A stretch of 64,000 nt of DNA from Aldrovandia affinis. Lineage: Eukaryota > Chordata > Actinopteri > Notacanthiformes > Halosauridae. The translations under genes and the position numbers were made by a program. The notes under the pieces were generated by a model. The model was given only the letters and a program-made list of their open reading frames with translations, was not told the DNA's origin and searched no databases. Positions 34,176-46,165 of the stretch are shown one piece after another (the first letter of the stretch is position 1; every line of letters begins with the position of its first letter). The stretch covers positions 829,501 through 893,500 of the forward strand of contig JAINUG010000196.1 in assembly GCA_029706075.1 (NCBI GenBank). Reading direction: 5' to 3'.

Positions 34176-36862
34176 TGTAGGTCCTATTTAACCTTAGGTA
34201 ATTATATTGACGTTTTCAGATTTTATGTTTTTTTATTCTCAGCAGTAGCTAATGTTTCTTTACCGGTGAGTGTCTGTCTCACAGCAGTCCTTAATAGTTT
34301 TTATATTAAATGCTTTCAGGCTGAAACTTCTTAGCTTTATTTTTGACTTGTAAATGTCAATCCCCATTCATGGGAGCGCAGGTAGACATTGCATGTAAAT
34401 CACTTATGCACCACTCCTAAATCTGACCAGGAAGTGAGCCCCTTAATGTACCTCAAGTAAACCTGTGAACTGCCACTGTTACATTGTGGATTTTCATTCT
34501 ACTTTATGCCCCAAGAGTTTCTGTTTCCATGGAGACCCTGTGCAACAACCTGGTCTGCCCATGAAACACAACAGATGATCAGAGCCTGAACGAGGTAACT
34601 CCCCCCCGTCACCACCCCCTGTCTTCCTTTGTGTTATGTCCTCGACCTGGGCTTCAGGGAGATTCTTTTGTATGTGTAAAACAAGGGCCCATTCAAAAGT
34701 TTCACCTAATAACTGCTTTTATAAGACCACACACAATTCACACATGGTCTTCTGATAAAAATCTGTGTGTCCCACCTTTCAGCTAGTTTACATCTGGTAA
34801 TAATTGCATAATAAAAGATTGGACCTGTAATAATTTAGGGCAACTTTTGACTCATTTTTTTACTTATTATGTTACCATAAGCTTACAAGTCACTCAACAA
34901 AGGCCTTTTTGTGTGGCCCAACTAAAATATAAGAAGACATGTTTTTAATTGAGCTTTTGTCAATGATACTGTATATTCCCAATTTCAGTCATTTTCATTA
35001 ATATGAGTGATTGATTTTAACAAATAAAAAAAGATCTATGTGTTTTTCATAGTGACTTTCTTCTCTGGTAAGTAATGTCATTACGTGAGGTCGGAGCATT
35101 ACATAATGTGGAGTAAAGGAATGATGCTTCAACTTGCCGCACAACCAATAATTCCTTTACTGCATTAGAGGACTTCACGTCTGACACAGGCAGATTCTGT
35201 AGATTCTGGAAATAGGCAGAGCCTATTATGCAATGAGGCATGGAATACCCTGCAGATTGACCCCCTTCCCCATGGGGAGCATCAACTCAGGAACTAATGC
35301 TTTAGCTGGACACACCACCCAGTAGACCATTAATGTCTATATTTGCTATGTGTGCATATTAATATGATGTAGGTATGATGCACTTGAGTTTACAGGCGAG
35401 CATTAGGTGGCAATGAAACAAGTCTTATTATTATTATTATGTCTTGCCTACAATATACTGCAGTAAAATGTGTAGCTTCTTTCCAGCTTCACTAGGAACA
35501 CAAAGAATGTGTTCTGAACCAGAAAATGTGTTCTGAGTTTCCGCAGTTCCTCAGACTGGATGAGTAACGGCTCGCTGGGGAGCTGTGGAGGCCTTGGAGC
35601 ATAGTACAGTTTCTCAGCATGATAAAATCTGCAGCCATCCTCCATACATAGACTCCGCCCCCCCTCCTTCTCACACTGAGCATGGAATGCCCTGACCAGG
35701 CCTGGCAGGCCATTGATGCCCTATTGGATGACTCAGGAAGACTCTCCACTTGATTTATAGTGGAAATACAGAGTTCATCTCAGACACAGAGAGGAAAAAC
35801 AATTGCAAAACCACCTCTGAAGAGGCTCTCCATAGTTTCTCCTGGCTGAGGATGCTGATGACGTAGAACAGCATGAGGCAGCATTATAATGAGGAGTAAT
35901 TGCCAGAGCATTGCTTTCAGCCTTGGTCCTGGGAAATCCTTAATGTGTGTGCTGCTTTTGATTTGATCAGGCTGTTGAAGGAATACTGATATATCTTGAC
36001 TGCTTTGTGCTCTTTGGCCTGAAACTCAATAAACTTTGTCTTGAAATAAATGTTTTAATAAATGCAAGTGTTTTTTTTTTTTCTTTGTAAACATAGTTTG
36101 GTGAGTTGATTTTGGTCATTGCTGAGCTCACTAAATTAAATAAATAAGAGTTAATAATTGTTTTTAATTGTAAATGAAAGTTAAGGACAAATGTTGGCCT
36201 TAGTCCTTTATGGGGAAAAATGTGGTGGAAAGAGTGTCTGTGCTAACAGACAGATATAAACAAAGGCAATTATCAAACTTAATCATTTTTGAGTCTGATG
36301 CTTAAACAAATTAAGAGCTTTTCACAGATGTTTTTTTTGGCTGGAGTTAAGGTTAAGGCCTTTCTTAGCCTGAGGCTCATCTTGACTTGACACCTGTATT
36401 TTCAGAAGTGGGATGGCACTGACCTTAGCTCCGGGCAAAAATAGCACAAGCTTTTCAGAGTTAACCCCCAAAATCACCAAGAAACACAGCACCACGGTCC
36501 ACAGGTCATGAAAATGCTTTGGACAAACAAATAGAACTGTCAAATTGTAGTGCACCTCAGTGATTTTTGTTAGATTGCACAAGCTGGTAGCTGTTGATGT
36601 GATGTATCAACACACTTCCTACAGTCTGTCTGCTAGCTAGCTGCAACAGATAACTTGATCTGTTATTTTTAAAACATGCCTGCATGATCAATTGTGAACT
36701 CCAAATAACTTTAATCAGACAAAAAATATATACTGTATGAGCTAGCCCTGTTAAGTGTAGCCCAGGTCACAGTAACCAGAAATGAAATGCCTATTGTTGG
36801 TAATCCAAATGGTACTTATCTGAATTTAATAAGTACTATCCTAACCTGTTTATTAAATAATA
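34176..36862. other. Intergenic, nothing recognised
   Basis: AT-rich single-copy-looking sequence. Short simple repeats only: (TTA)n near 35427-35441, a T run at 36069-36081 and a GCTAGC motif near 36635. No exon found. Confidence 0.4.
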
Positions 36863-39319
36863 GGCTGCTGCTCTCTCCACTGCCTACACCTTCTCCCACA
36901 CTCCACGACCCACAGGTAGAGGTGGAGGGACAGGTATACTGATCTCCCCCCTGTAGAGATTTGGTATTGTTCCTCTCCTTCACTTCTCACCCTCCTCCTT
37001 TGAATTCCATGCTGTCATGGTCACTGTTCCATGTAAACTGCACATCATTGTTCTTTATTGCCCACCAGGTCCACTTGGGAGTTTCCTAGATGAGATGGAT
37101 GCCCTACTCAGCGCCTTCCCTGAGGATGGCACTCCCGTCTTACTCCTTGGTGACTTCAACCTGCTGCTGGACACCCTTCAGTCCTTTGACTTCACCGTGG
37201 CTGAATCCCCATCCACCCACAAGGCTGGTAACCAACTGGACCAAGGCCTTCACTAGGAACTGCACCTCACCCAACATTACGGTATCTCCTCTACATGTGT
37301 CTGACCACTGCTTTCTGTCTTTTTCCCTCCCCCTCCCCTCTGTGCCTAAACCATCTTCACCTGCCCCCACTGTCCTTGTCCGTCGCAACCTCCGCTCTCT
37401 CTCCCCCTCACCCTCTGCCCTGTCAGCTACTGTTCTATCTTCCCTTCCCCCTACCGATGCCTTCTCCCAGCTACCTGCTGAGGAAGCATCATCCACCCTA
37501 CTTCCCTCTCTCTCCTCCTCCTTTGATTCACTCTGTCATCTATCCACTAAACCTGCTCGTCTTCGACCCCCCACATCCTGGCTATCTGACTCCATTCGGG
37601 CTCACCCCCCTCCTCTCTAACCGCAGATGACTTTGCATCCTTCTTTCGCAAGAAGGTCGATGAACTCCTTCCCCCCATCCTCTCGCTCACCTAATTCTCC
37701 CTCACCCATCTCGCTACCTAAACCTCTCACCCCTCTGTCCTCCTTCTCGCCCCTTCCCGACTCAGACATCCTTCGATTTGTTCACTTCCACCGTCCCATC
37801 ACCTGCCCTCTCGATCCCATTCCCTCCCCCCTCTTCCAGTCCTGCTGTCATTTCAAACTACTGACCTGTCTCTCTCCTCCCATTCCTCTCCAAAACATTA
37901 GAGCGGGCTGTCTATAACTAACTGTCTGCTCATCTCCTACAGAACGACCTGTTTGATCCTAACCAATCTGGGTTCAAGGCAGGCCACTCCACAGAGACTG
38001 CTCTCCTTGCGGTCATTGAGGCTCTTCACGTGGCTAAGTCCCAATCCCTTAGCTCCGTCCTCCTCCTCCTCGACCTGTTGGCTGCATTCGACACCATGGA
38101 CCACCAGATCCTGCTCTCATCTCTCATCAAGATGGGAATCTCTGGATCTGCATTGACATGGTTTGAGTCCTACCTGGCTGACCAGTCCTACCAGGTGGCC
38201 TGGAGAGGATCCCTCTCCTCTCCCCACACCCTTTCTACAGGAGTCCTGCAGGGCTCCGTGCTAGGCCCCATCCTATTCTCCCTGTACACTAAGTCACTTG
38301 GTTCTGTTATTTCTGCTCACGGTTTTTCCTATCACTGTTATGCCAATGACACTCAACTCTTTCTCTCCTTCTCTCCATCTGAGACCCAGGTCCCGGCACG
38401 GATCTCTGCATGCCTGGCTGACATCTCCGCATGAATGTCCACCTGAAGCTGAACCTGGGGAAGACAGAGCTGCTCTTCCCCCCAGCAAAGTGTCTCCATC
38501 CCAGTCTGCCAGGAGTCTTGGAGTGACCCTGGACAACCAGCTGTGCTTCTCGAGCCACATTGCAGTGATCACTCAGACCTGCCGATTCTCCCTCCACAAC
38601 ATCCGGAGGATCCGACCGTTCCTCACCCAAGAGGCCACACAACTCCTGGTCCAGGCCCTGGTGATCTCACATCTGGACTACTGCAATTCCTTGCTGGCAG
38701 GCCTACTGGCCTGTGCCATCAAGCCACTGCAACTAGTCCAGAATGCTGCCGCTCGTCTGGTGTTCAGCCAGCTTAAGTTCACCCACGTCACCCCTCTACT
38801 CTCCTCTCTGCACTGGCTCCCCATAGCAGCACGCATCATATTCAAATCACTGGTGCTTGCTTTTCAAGTGGCTAGAGGTACTGCTCCCCCATACCTCCAG
38901 TCACTCATCACTCCCTACACCCCAGCCAGACCCCTCCGCTCCGCCTCCTCTGGCAAACTGATTGCCCCATCCCTCCGGGCGCCTGGCAGCCGCTCCTCGC
39001 GGTCTTGTCTCTTCTCTGTCCTGACCCCTCACTGGTGGAACGACCTTCCGCAATCACTTGCAATCTTCCGCAAGAAACTCAAAACCCACCTTTTCAGACT
39101 CCACTACCACTGAATTCTGTACATCTAGCTAATTGTCATCACCACTGCCTACTTGTTCAACACTATATACCCCTGCTTACTCCATTTAATATAAAAAAAA
39201 AAAATACTAACCTTTTCCTTCCCAGTGTTACAGGTATGGTACGCAGCTGCCTGCAATGATGTCTATCGCTGTATTACTGCACTGATCTCTTGCGCTAACT
39301 ATGATTGTTCCTACCATGT

Positions 39320-42178
39320 TGTCACACGCCACGTGACAATCCCTGGATGGGAACAGAGCAGTCTGGAGACGGAGTGGAGTTTGCTAGTCTACGGACTGGA
39401 TTTTTATTTTTCTGTCTCTGCCCCCCAGACACGGGAGAGAGACAGTGGGAGAGCAGGTTAACATAAAACAAAGACAAACACAAAATCTTCTTGCTGCGAA
39501 GCTTTCGGGCAAAAACAATTAACTAAAATAACAAGCTAAAATAATCAAAACTTAACGAAAGCTCCGCCTCCTCCGAGGGGGGAATCCCCTTCCAGGGAAA
39601 CACAGAACAAACACAGACAATCAGCGGCTTTCCACACCGCCTTCATACATTCACATTAAACACACATCAACACTCACGGGGACAGGGTAGAACTCTACTC
39701 ACTGTCCCGATACACACTCCACACACATCTCCAGTGACTTTTCAAGTGCTTCCCAAACCCATGCACACAGAGACACTCAAACTTTCCAGTCCGAGTTCTC
39801 TTTTATCCCAAACATACAGAGACCCTCGCCACTCCTCACAGTGAGAGTTCTCTGTCAACCAGCCCCGAGACACTCTCCACTCTTTCAGTGAGAGTTCTCA
39901 GGCCGTTGCCCAGAAACACTCTCCACTGCCCAAGTGCGAGTTCTCTTCCAATCACACCGAGGGCGAGAGGCAGACCCTCTTTCAGGGCGCCCTCTCGCTC
40001 TCTTTCACGATCACACCGAGAGAGAGAGGCAGACACTCTTACCCTACGTTCTAACAGGGAGCGATGCTAGGCGATGCTAGGCGAATAAATTGCCCAGTGG
40101 GCGTTCACCGCGCTTGACTGGCGTCCTCAAAAATGCTTCCGACGTGCTTACAATTTTTTGGCATCGTAAACGAATAGTTCATCATCGGTTTTGAGAATCT
40201 GTATTGGAAATAGTAGTTGGCTAGCAGTATTGTTTCCTTCAATTATGAACGATAAACTGAAACGCAGAAGGCTTTTAGTAATTGCGGCTTTGTACTTGCG
40301 CTGCAAACGCCGGAGGTCCCGTGTGTGGGTCCACAGAATTTTGCAGACCCGCCGGCAGCACGAAGAGACATTAGCAATACAATAGAGTGAATAAATCACA
40401 CACTAGAGTATTCTAGAGCCATTGAGTTGGGAGAAATACATTCAGACGAACTCGGCTGAGTCCAGAGTGCTTGCTGATATTCTTGTATTACCCGTCATTT
40501 ACTTTGTCACTGTCGCTAACGAAATAAAACCTTCATCAAGATCAGAGCGCTGCCATATTTCTTACAATATTCATATTTAGAACCATCCCTATTCAAATGT
40601 CACATACAGCCACTGTATAGCAACAACTAGTTGACCCATGTCCCCAATATTATATAATAAATAGGATGACTTGAAACTTAAAAAAAAAGTCTTTATTGTT
40701 TTGCAATGTAAAACACAACCATTTATAGACCATTCCAAATACACATATTTATCTATACAGGTAGGAGCATATCAGATCAACATGTCATAGAGAGAAGAGG
40801 GGATTATGGCATTACACTGTACTGAAATGCATTGAGGGAAAGGGAAAGCAGCTAGCTAGCGCAGGCTAGATTTGTTACACTGTATGATCAGCTGTCTTTA
40901 TATTAAATATTTTCTACCTAGCCTACCATGTCTACGTCTTTTCCGTTTCTTTTGTTTTAATCACAAGTAGCTAGCTAGCTAATTTGATAAATCTACATAG
41001 CTCAGTTATGGTATATAATTATTAACACATCGTTATTGTAATATGGGTGCTAGCTAGCTTAGCTGCGCTGGTATATGATATCCAAAACCATGTGCGACGG
41101 AATAAACTGTGCATAACTTTTGCCTGGCTAAATAAAGGTTAAATAAATAAAATAAATAATGTTTTACTATCATACAATCTATTCCAAACACGTTGCTGCA
41201 ATGGTTTTGGCTAATTACAAGACCCTCCGTCACTCGCGTATGCCTCTATAGCCGCATCTATAACGTTACCAATTAATAAAAAGGAATTGACTTGAATTGA
41301 AAACTGACCAGGGAAACAAACAAACAACTGCTGCCACCGCTGTCCAAGCGTCATTTTTTTTTTTTTGTCCCTGTACTCCTGCAGGGAAACATTGTACAGT
41401 ATGGGAGTATTGCAGACCGCTGCTATCAGTTTCTCCTCCATGTTGAAGTGTCGGAACGATGTCGGTTTTGTGTTGGTTTCCACGTGGAAGGTAAAAACAG
41501 CAAGACATTAATTTGATTGGCTCTTACCGGGCAACTTTCCCGGAAAGTTCAGAAATTTGAACTTTTCTGGGACACCGAAACGCCGATTAATCGGGAAATA
41601 GGACCTGTTGGCCACAGTCGCCGGAAGTCGCACACTCTCATAGAGAATCAATGCATTTCCCACAACTCGTTGCCGAATCGCTCCCTGTTAGAACGTAGGG
41701 TTAGTGCGCCCCCTCTCCCTGTTTTCCACACACACAAGAAGCACTCTACTCAGTCACTTTCGACAAACGCACACCCGACAATCAATTCCATACACACACA
41801 TGAATGACATGACAAGACGAACTGATTCCCCACTCGCCCCACCTGCTCTTAAATAGGCTTACTTTCTGCCTGGCTCAGGTGGGACTCGTGAGGCAATCAC
41901 CCAATCACAATCACTCAACACCAAACAATTCACATTCTCACACACAAACACAATCAGTCAATTGACTTCCACATCAATTGCCTGATTGACACCAATTAAA
42001 TAATAATTAAATCAATTATGGCCTTTGGAGCAACCTTCCGGGGTGACAGTTCACTCTCACACCCTGTGAGAGTGCCAAACCTGCCCCCGGAAAGTCTCCC
42101 TGCTCCAAAGGCCTCCACAGCATGTAAAACAAAGGCAACCATGCCACTCCCATGTGGCCGAGACCGACGCCCTCCACA
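39320..42178 (-). mobile_element. Solo LTR (about 1.2 kb without nested insert), TSD CATGT
   Basis: Starts TGTCACACGCC, ends GCCCTCCACA (TG...CA), between CATGT at 39315-39319 and 42179-42183. It contains the Harbinger element; without that and its 3-bp TSD the LTR is about 1197 bp. The minus strand carries a TATA-like GCCTATTTAAG (near 41860), suggesting minus orientation. The left part has short degenerate repeats of GAGAGTTCTC type (39795-39950). Confidence 0.88.
40042..41700 (+). mobile_element. PIF/Harbinger transposon, deleted, TSD TTA
   Basis: Perfect termini of at least 20 bp, CCCTACGTTCTAACAGGGAG (40042) and its complement ending 41700, between TTA at 40039-40041 and 41701-41703. 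TTA is the usual Harbinger target. From 40245 a plus-strand frame begins MNDKLKRRRLLVIAALYLRC, then RVWVHRILQTRRQHE: the Arg-rich N-terminus of a Harbinger transposase. On the minus strand near 41450-41370, FNMEEKLIAAVCNTPILYN with YRDKKKK matches the MADF/Myb-like DNA-binding partner encoded by these elements. The DDE domain is deleted, so the copy is non-autonomous. Confidence 0.9.
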
Positions 42179-42744
42179 CATGTATTTATGCACATCTTGT
42201 AAGTCGCTCTGGATAAGAGCGTCTGCTAAATGCTTAAAATGTAAAAAAATGTAAATGTAATAGTATAGTTTATTGAGCTAATTAAGCTTCACTATGCCAG
42301 CTGCTCCAATATTTGTTAATGGGCAGATACATATTAATATATTTATTATATAATATTACGCCATATAGATACAGTATATCTATGTTATATGTATATTATT
42401 GTCTTATACCTGCACATAAGGAATATACATTTGTATTAGATAGATTTGTTTCATATAGATACGTTTATATTGTGTTATATTACTATTAAGAGCCCACAGG
42501 TGCAAATTAATTCAAGGTAAACATTGAACAGACACAATTAAGTATTTGTTCTCACAGAGTTAATGCATGCATGGAAAAGCTCACAAGGACTTGTAGTGGA
42601 AGCAGAAACCTTTGAATTGTTTAATACCAGACTTTACACAGTGCTGGACACACTCTAGGCTGTAGGAACATGTCAAGCCTACTGTATATGGGCTGAATGG
42701 CATGTTTGCGTCATTAAATGTCCTTGTGCTCATGGGCTGTTGGG

Positions 42745-43730
42745 TGATGCATCCTCAGGCGCTCTTTCTCAGTGCAGTGATGTGTCCCATAGCCCAGAAT
42801 ATAATTCTGACCCTTTCAGTGTAGACGTTAGTTGCCAGCCCCACAGGGCAGCACATAAATGGCCATAGCATCACCCAGAAAGGGAGTGTTACGACCCCGA
42901 CGGCGTTTAGGGGTACGGGGGAGACCGTAACATAAGAGTTAAATTGGATCGGGTCATGAACGAAAAATGAGGGTAAATAATACAGACAAGGCAAGAGGGG
43001 AAAGTGCAGTCGGTATTTATATACATATATTTAAAGACAATAGTGAGGCTATTTACAAAGGTCAAATACAAACACAAAGACACAAGGCCAAGGGACACGG
43101 GTGTTGCCAAAGAAATGAACTTAGTAAAACAGAACAGGCTAGCTACAAACAAAAACTAAGATGGCTGACTATCTAAACTTTTCTAGCAAATAAAAGTCTA
43201 CCTATCTAATGTACACTAGCTACAAACAAAGGTACACAGATGGCAACCACCCCTTTCCTAATGTCTCTATACACAGGATTATCTACCGATGAAAATGTAT
43301 GGAGGCCTCCCTCTTACCTATCCCAAGGCCTAAGTGGGAACAAACAAACTTAACCATACACTTTCACTTCCAAACTTTCACTGGTTAACACACTCTTACA
43401 GTCTCTCAGTGTTCAGCAAACAAACAGCAAAAAGGAACTTGCAGGAAGCAGTCATGGGGTTTTTATAGAAGGGCAGGTGATTGGTGGAGGCGGGACCAGG
43501 ACACAGAAATGATTGACAGTAGGGAAGGCGAATGGAATGGCGGATGGCACTCCTACGGAACACGGAAACAGAGAAGACAAAAGCAAACATACACGTGGAA
43601 CGTAACAGGGAGGGATGGGTCAGCAGGATATTCCCCATCTCATCGCGCAAGAGAAACTTCTCAAGTTGATTGGGTTTTTGCAGTCTACCTGTGGCAGCTG
43701 CATAAGAAGTGCAGTGGGGAATAAAATTGT
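42745..43730 (+). repeat. SINE family A copy split by a solo LTR
   Basis: Left part (42745-42886) has CAGTGATGTGTCCCATAGCC, CAGGGCAGCACATAAATGGC and CATCACCCAGAAAGGGAG. The right part resumes at 43608 with GGGAGGGATGGG, then TGATTGGGTTTTTGCAGTC. Both match the relatives at 7480-7790 and 59535-59815. Confidence 0.65.
42887..43607 (-). mobile_element. Solo LTR, 721 bp, TSD GGGAG
   Basis: Starts TGTTACGACCCC, ends GGAACGTAACA, with TSD GGGAG at 42882-42886 and 43608-43612. On the minus strand a TATAAAAACCCC motif (near 43462) could be its core promoter. No internal retroviral-type coding region. Confidence 0.9.
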
Positions 43731-43839
43731 GTTCAAAGCTAACAGCTAACAATATCATTACATCCCTGATTGGAGTCTGAGGAAGGGGGCACACCTGTCT
43801 GTCATGGTGAGGCTGATAACTCCTTTTCATTTTACATTT

Positions 43840-44160
43840 CAGGCATTTAACAGACACTAAGAGTGACCAGAGTGACTTACAATGTGTGCATTGAAAAAAT
43901 AGCAAGAACAATCAAAGCTAGAGCAAGAGATACAACAGACGTCATAGTTGCAGGGGCTTGATGGCACAGGCATTACAGTAGTCCAGAAGAGAGATAACCA
44001 AAGCCTGAACCAGAAGCTGTGTGGCCTCTTGAGTGAGGAATGGACGAATTCTCCTGATGTTGTGAAGGGAGAGCTGACAGGTTCAGATGATCGCTGCTAT
44101 GTGCCCCAAAAAGCTCAGCTGCTTCATCCAAAGTCACTCTAAGGTTCTTGGGAGACATAC
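43840..44160 (-). mobile_element. Inverted L2-type LINE fragment
   Basis: The reverse complement of 43975-44075 reads CACTCAAGAGGCCACACAGC, TGGTTCAGGC and TCTGGACTACTG, matching the L2 copy at about 38620-38690 (LTQEATQLLVQALV...LDYCN). The left edge (43845-43885) resembles the L2/SINE tail in decayed form. Confidence 0.65.
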
Positions 44161-45111
44161 ATATTTTCCATATATCTGTGTAAAACGATACAAGCAGGGT
44201 TAAGCAAGATAAGGATTTTTCCTTCTCCTTATCTACTGAACTCATATCTTCTATATCTAGTTGAGTAGTAGAGTGTTTTTGATTTACTACCAACCAAGGT
44301 TTCTGGAATCAAGTTTAATGTGTTCAATACCTCACACTGACTGAGTTGTAGTTATATATTGCACCAATAGGGTGTATATCTCTGATGATTCCATCTCCCC
44401 CTCTCATATTCCTGATCGTGGGAGGGCAGCATGGAGATGTGGGGGTGAAATTTCACAGGATGAGAAAGAACATCCTGGCTTGGAGACAGGCAGGCATAGA
44501 GGAGTACAGAGGGGAGGGGTCTGGTGAGGGGCCATGCCAAACAAGACGACATTCAGCAAGAAAATGTGGTCAACATGTGGTCATTTAGCCTTGGGAACCT
44601 ATGATCAGCGGCTGAAGCTGGAGTAGGTTGGTTCCGCTGTGGTTGTCAGCTGTTTTCCTAGCAAACGTTATCCATGTTGTGACCACATGGACACACTCAA
44701 AGAGAGGAGATAGAGTCATTTATAAAAGAAATCATCCCGGGGGAATGCTGTTATAGTCGGCAAGGGAGTGTAAACACTGTAGCGAGAGAGTCAGCCATGA
44801 GTCAGGTACCGTTAAATAAACATTTACATACCTCTTTTTAAAAAATCACATTCTAATACCCTATGTACTGTATATGAGCATCCACACTTTATACACTCAA
44901 CAGTTCATAAGGGGAGCACAGTACTCCCCTTATGAGCACAGCAGACGCTCGGGCAAGGTGTAATGTGTTCCTTGAGGCAATAAGCAGGAAATGTTGAAAA
45001 ACTCTTCAGTAACTTTAGTACAACTCAACATCATGAATAAGTAAATAAATAAAGTAAAAATCCAAATTCTGTCTATCACTTGATTGCCTGACAACTGCCA
45101 AGTGGTTTTTT

Positions 45112-45335
45112 TCTATATTACATTATATTACAGGCATTTAGCAGATGCTCTTATCCAGAGCGACTTATAGTTTACATTTCTTTACAATCCATTTATACAG
45201 CTGGATATTAACTGAAGCAATTCAGGTTAAGTACCTTGCTCAAGGGTACAACAGCAGTGTCCCACCTGGGGATTGAACCTGCAACCTTAACGTTACAAGC
45301 CCAGTTCCCTAACCATTATACCACACTGCCTGCTC
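45112..45335 (-). repeat. Best-preserved tRNA-derived SINE with L2 tail (family B), inverted
   Basis: Minus strand, right to left: head with A-box-like TGGTATAATGGTTAGGGAAC and B-box-like GGTTCAATCCCC; body ACCCTTGAGCAAGGTACTTA and ATCCAGCTGTATAAATGG; then the tail AGTCGCTCTGGATAAGAGCA, TCTGCTAAATGCC and TGTAA-like repeats. Tail and GGATA loop match the L2 element at 42200-42262, so it could be moved by L2 machinery. Confidence 0.85.
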
Positions 45336-45494
45336 ACCACTCTTTCAATGCTCCGATGAAGGACATGGGGTCAGAAATGTGTCAGTATTTGTTGGTTTTG
45401 CTAAAAGGAATTTAACTCAAGGGAGTCGCTGTCCAAAAACAGTTCTGTTGTTAAATAAAATCTGAATCCTAATTAGCCTGTTGTTAGTGACCTC

Positions 45495-46165
45495 TCATGT
45501 TCCGTGGATGGGGGCATTGTCCTCCTGGAAGAGATCACTCCCATCAGGATAGAAATGCTTCACCATAGGATGAAGGTGATTACTCTCAATGCTATTTATT
45601 GACATTTGCCTTGCCCTCTAAGGGGTTGAGTGGACCTAAACCATGACAAGAAAGTACACCCCACACCCTAACAGAGCGACCAGAACCCTTCACTGTGGGG
45701 AAACAAGCACTCAGACCTGTAAGTTTCTTTAGGTATAATAAGGGGTTTATGCCCTGCAAACCAACCATAGTATTCCTCTCTGTGAAGTTCTCGATTAACT
45801 GTTCTTAATTAAACTGCCAGCTTACGTTCTAGATTGATATTTGCAGTCAACTGAGTCAGAGTTGCTCACCTGTTCTGCCTTGCATCTCGAACCAATGCAC
45901 GGACATCATGGTTGAGGAGTATGCGCTTTCAACCACAGTTGTCCCTAATTGATGATGTCTTTCCCTCAGACTTCCATACCAACATCACATTAGCCACTGT
46001 TTCTTGTGAAACATCAGCAGTCTTCATCACTGAAGTTCCTGCCAAACATGCCCCAACAATCACCCCTCTTTAAAAGTCACTGAGATATTTTCTTCTAGCC
46101 ATGGTAGTCAAAATAATGGGCAACTGGGCCTGCCCAGTATTTATATACATGATCCTGAGCGTGAG
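45495..46165 (-). mobile_element. Second copy of the 28009-type Tc1 element, inverted, partial
   Basis: Its reverse complement aligns with 28120-28520 (ACTTTGAAAGAGG..., GAGAACTTCACAGAG...) and with 33850-34030 (GAAGGGTTCTGGT..., ACCTTCATCCTATGGTGAAG). No LINE interrupts it. Stop codons and frameshifts throughout; terminal repeats not preserved. Confidence 0.85.

Larger units (their letters stand above)
36863..42262 (+). mobile_element. L2-clade LINE, 5'-truncated, dead, split by a solo LTR
   Basis: Starts inside the endonuclease (TAYTFSHTPRPTGRGGGTG). LLGDFNLLLDT lies at about 37145-37175, then a frame-shifted linker. Reverse transcriptase shows LLDLLAAFDTMDHQILLSSL (from 38069), STGVLQGSVLGPILFSLYT (from 38235) and an active-site box YAND at 38339-38350 where YADD is expected. 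A one-base loss near 38433 shifts frame before NVHLKLNLGKTELLF. The C-terminal domain runs from LGVTLDNQLCFSSH to KLKTHLFRLHYH and stops at 39111-39113. The 3' UTR is interrupted at 39320-42178 and resumes as the GGATA stem-loop tail (42205-42221) plus ATGTAA repeats. Confidence 0.88.

Noticed and set aside
37090-37620. 176-codon frame, Pro/Ser-rich
   Set aside because: Wrong-frame reading of the L2 LINE; the real frame gives LLGDFNLLLDT at 37145.
38307-38642. Minus-strand frame of 111 codons
   Set aside because: Antisense shadow of the L2 reverse transcriptase.
44385-44588. 67-codon frame after an AG
   Set aside because: Short, no domain, no partner exons.
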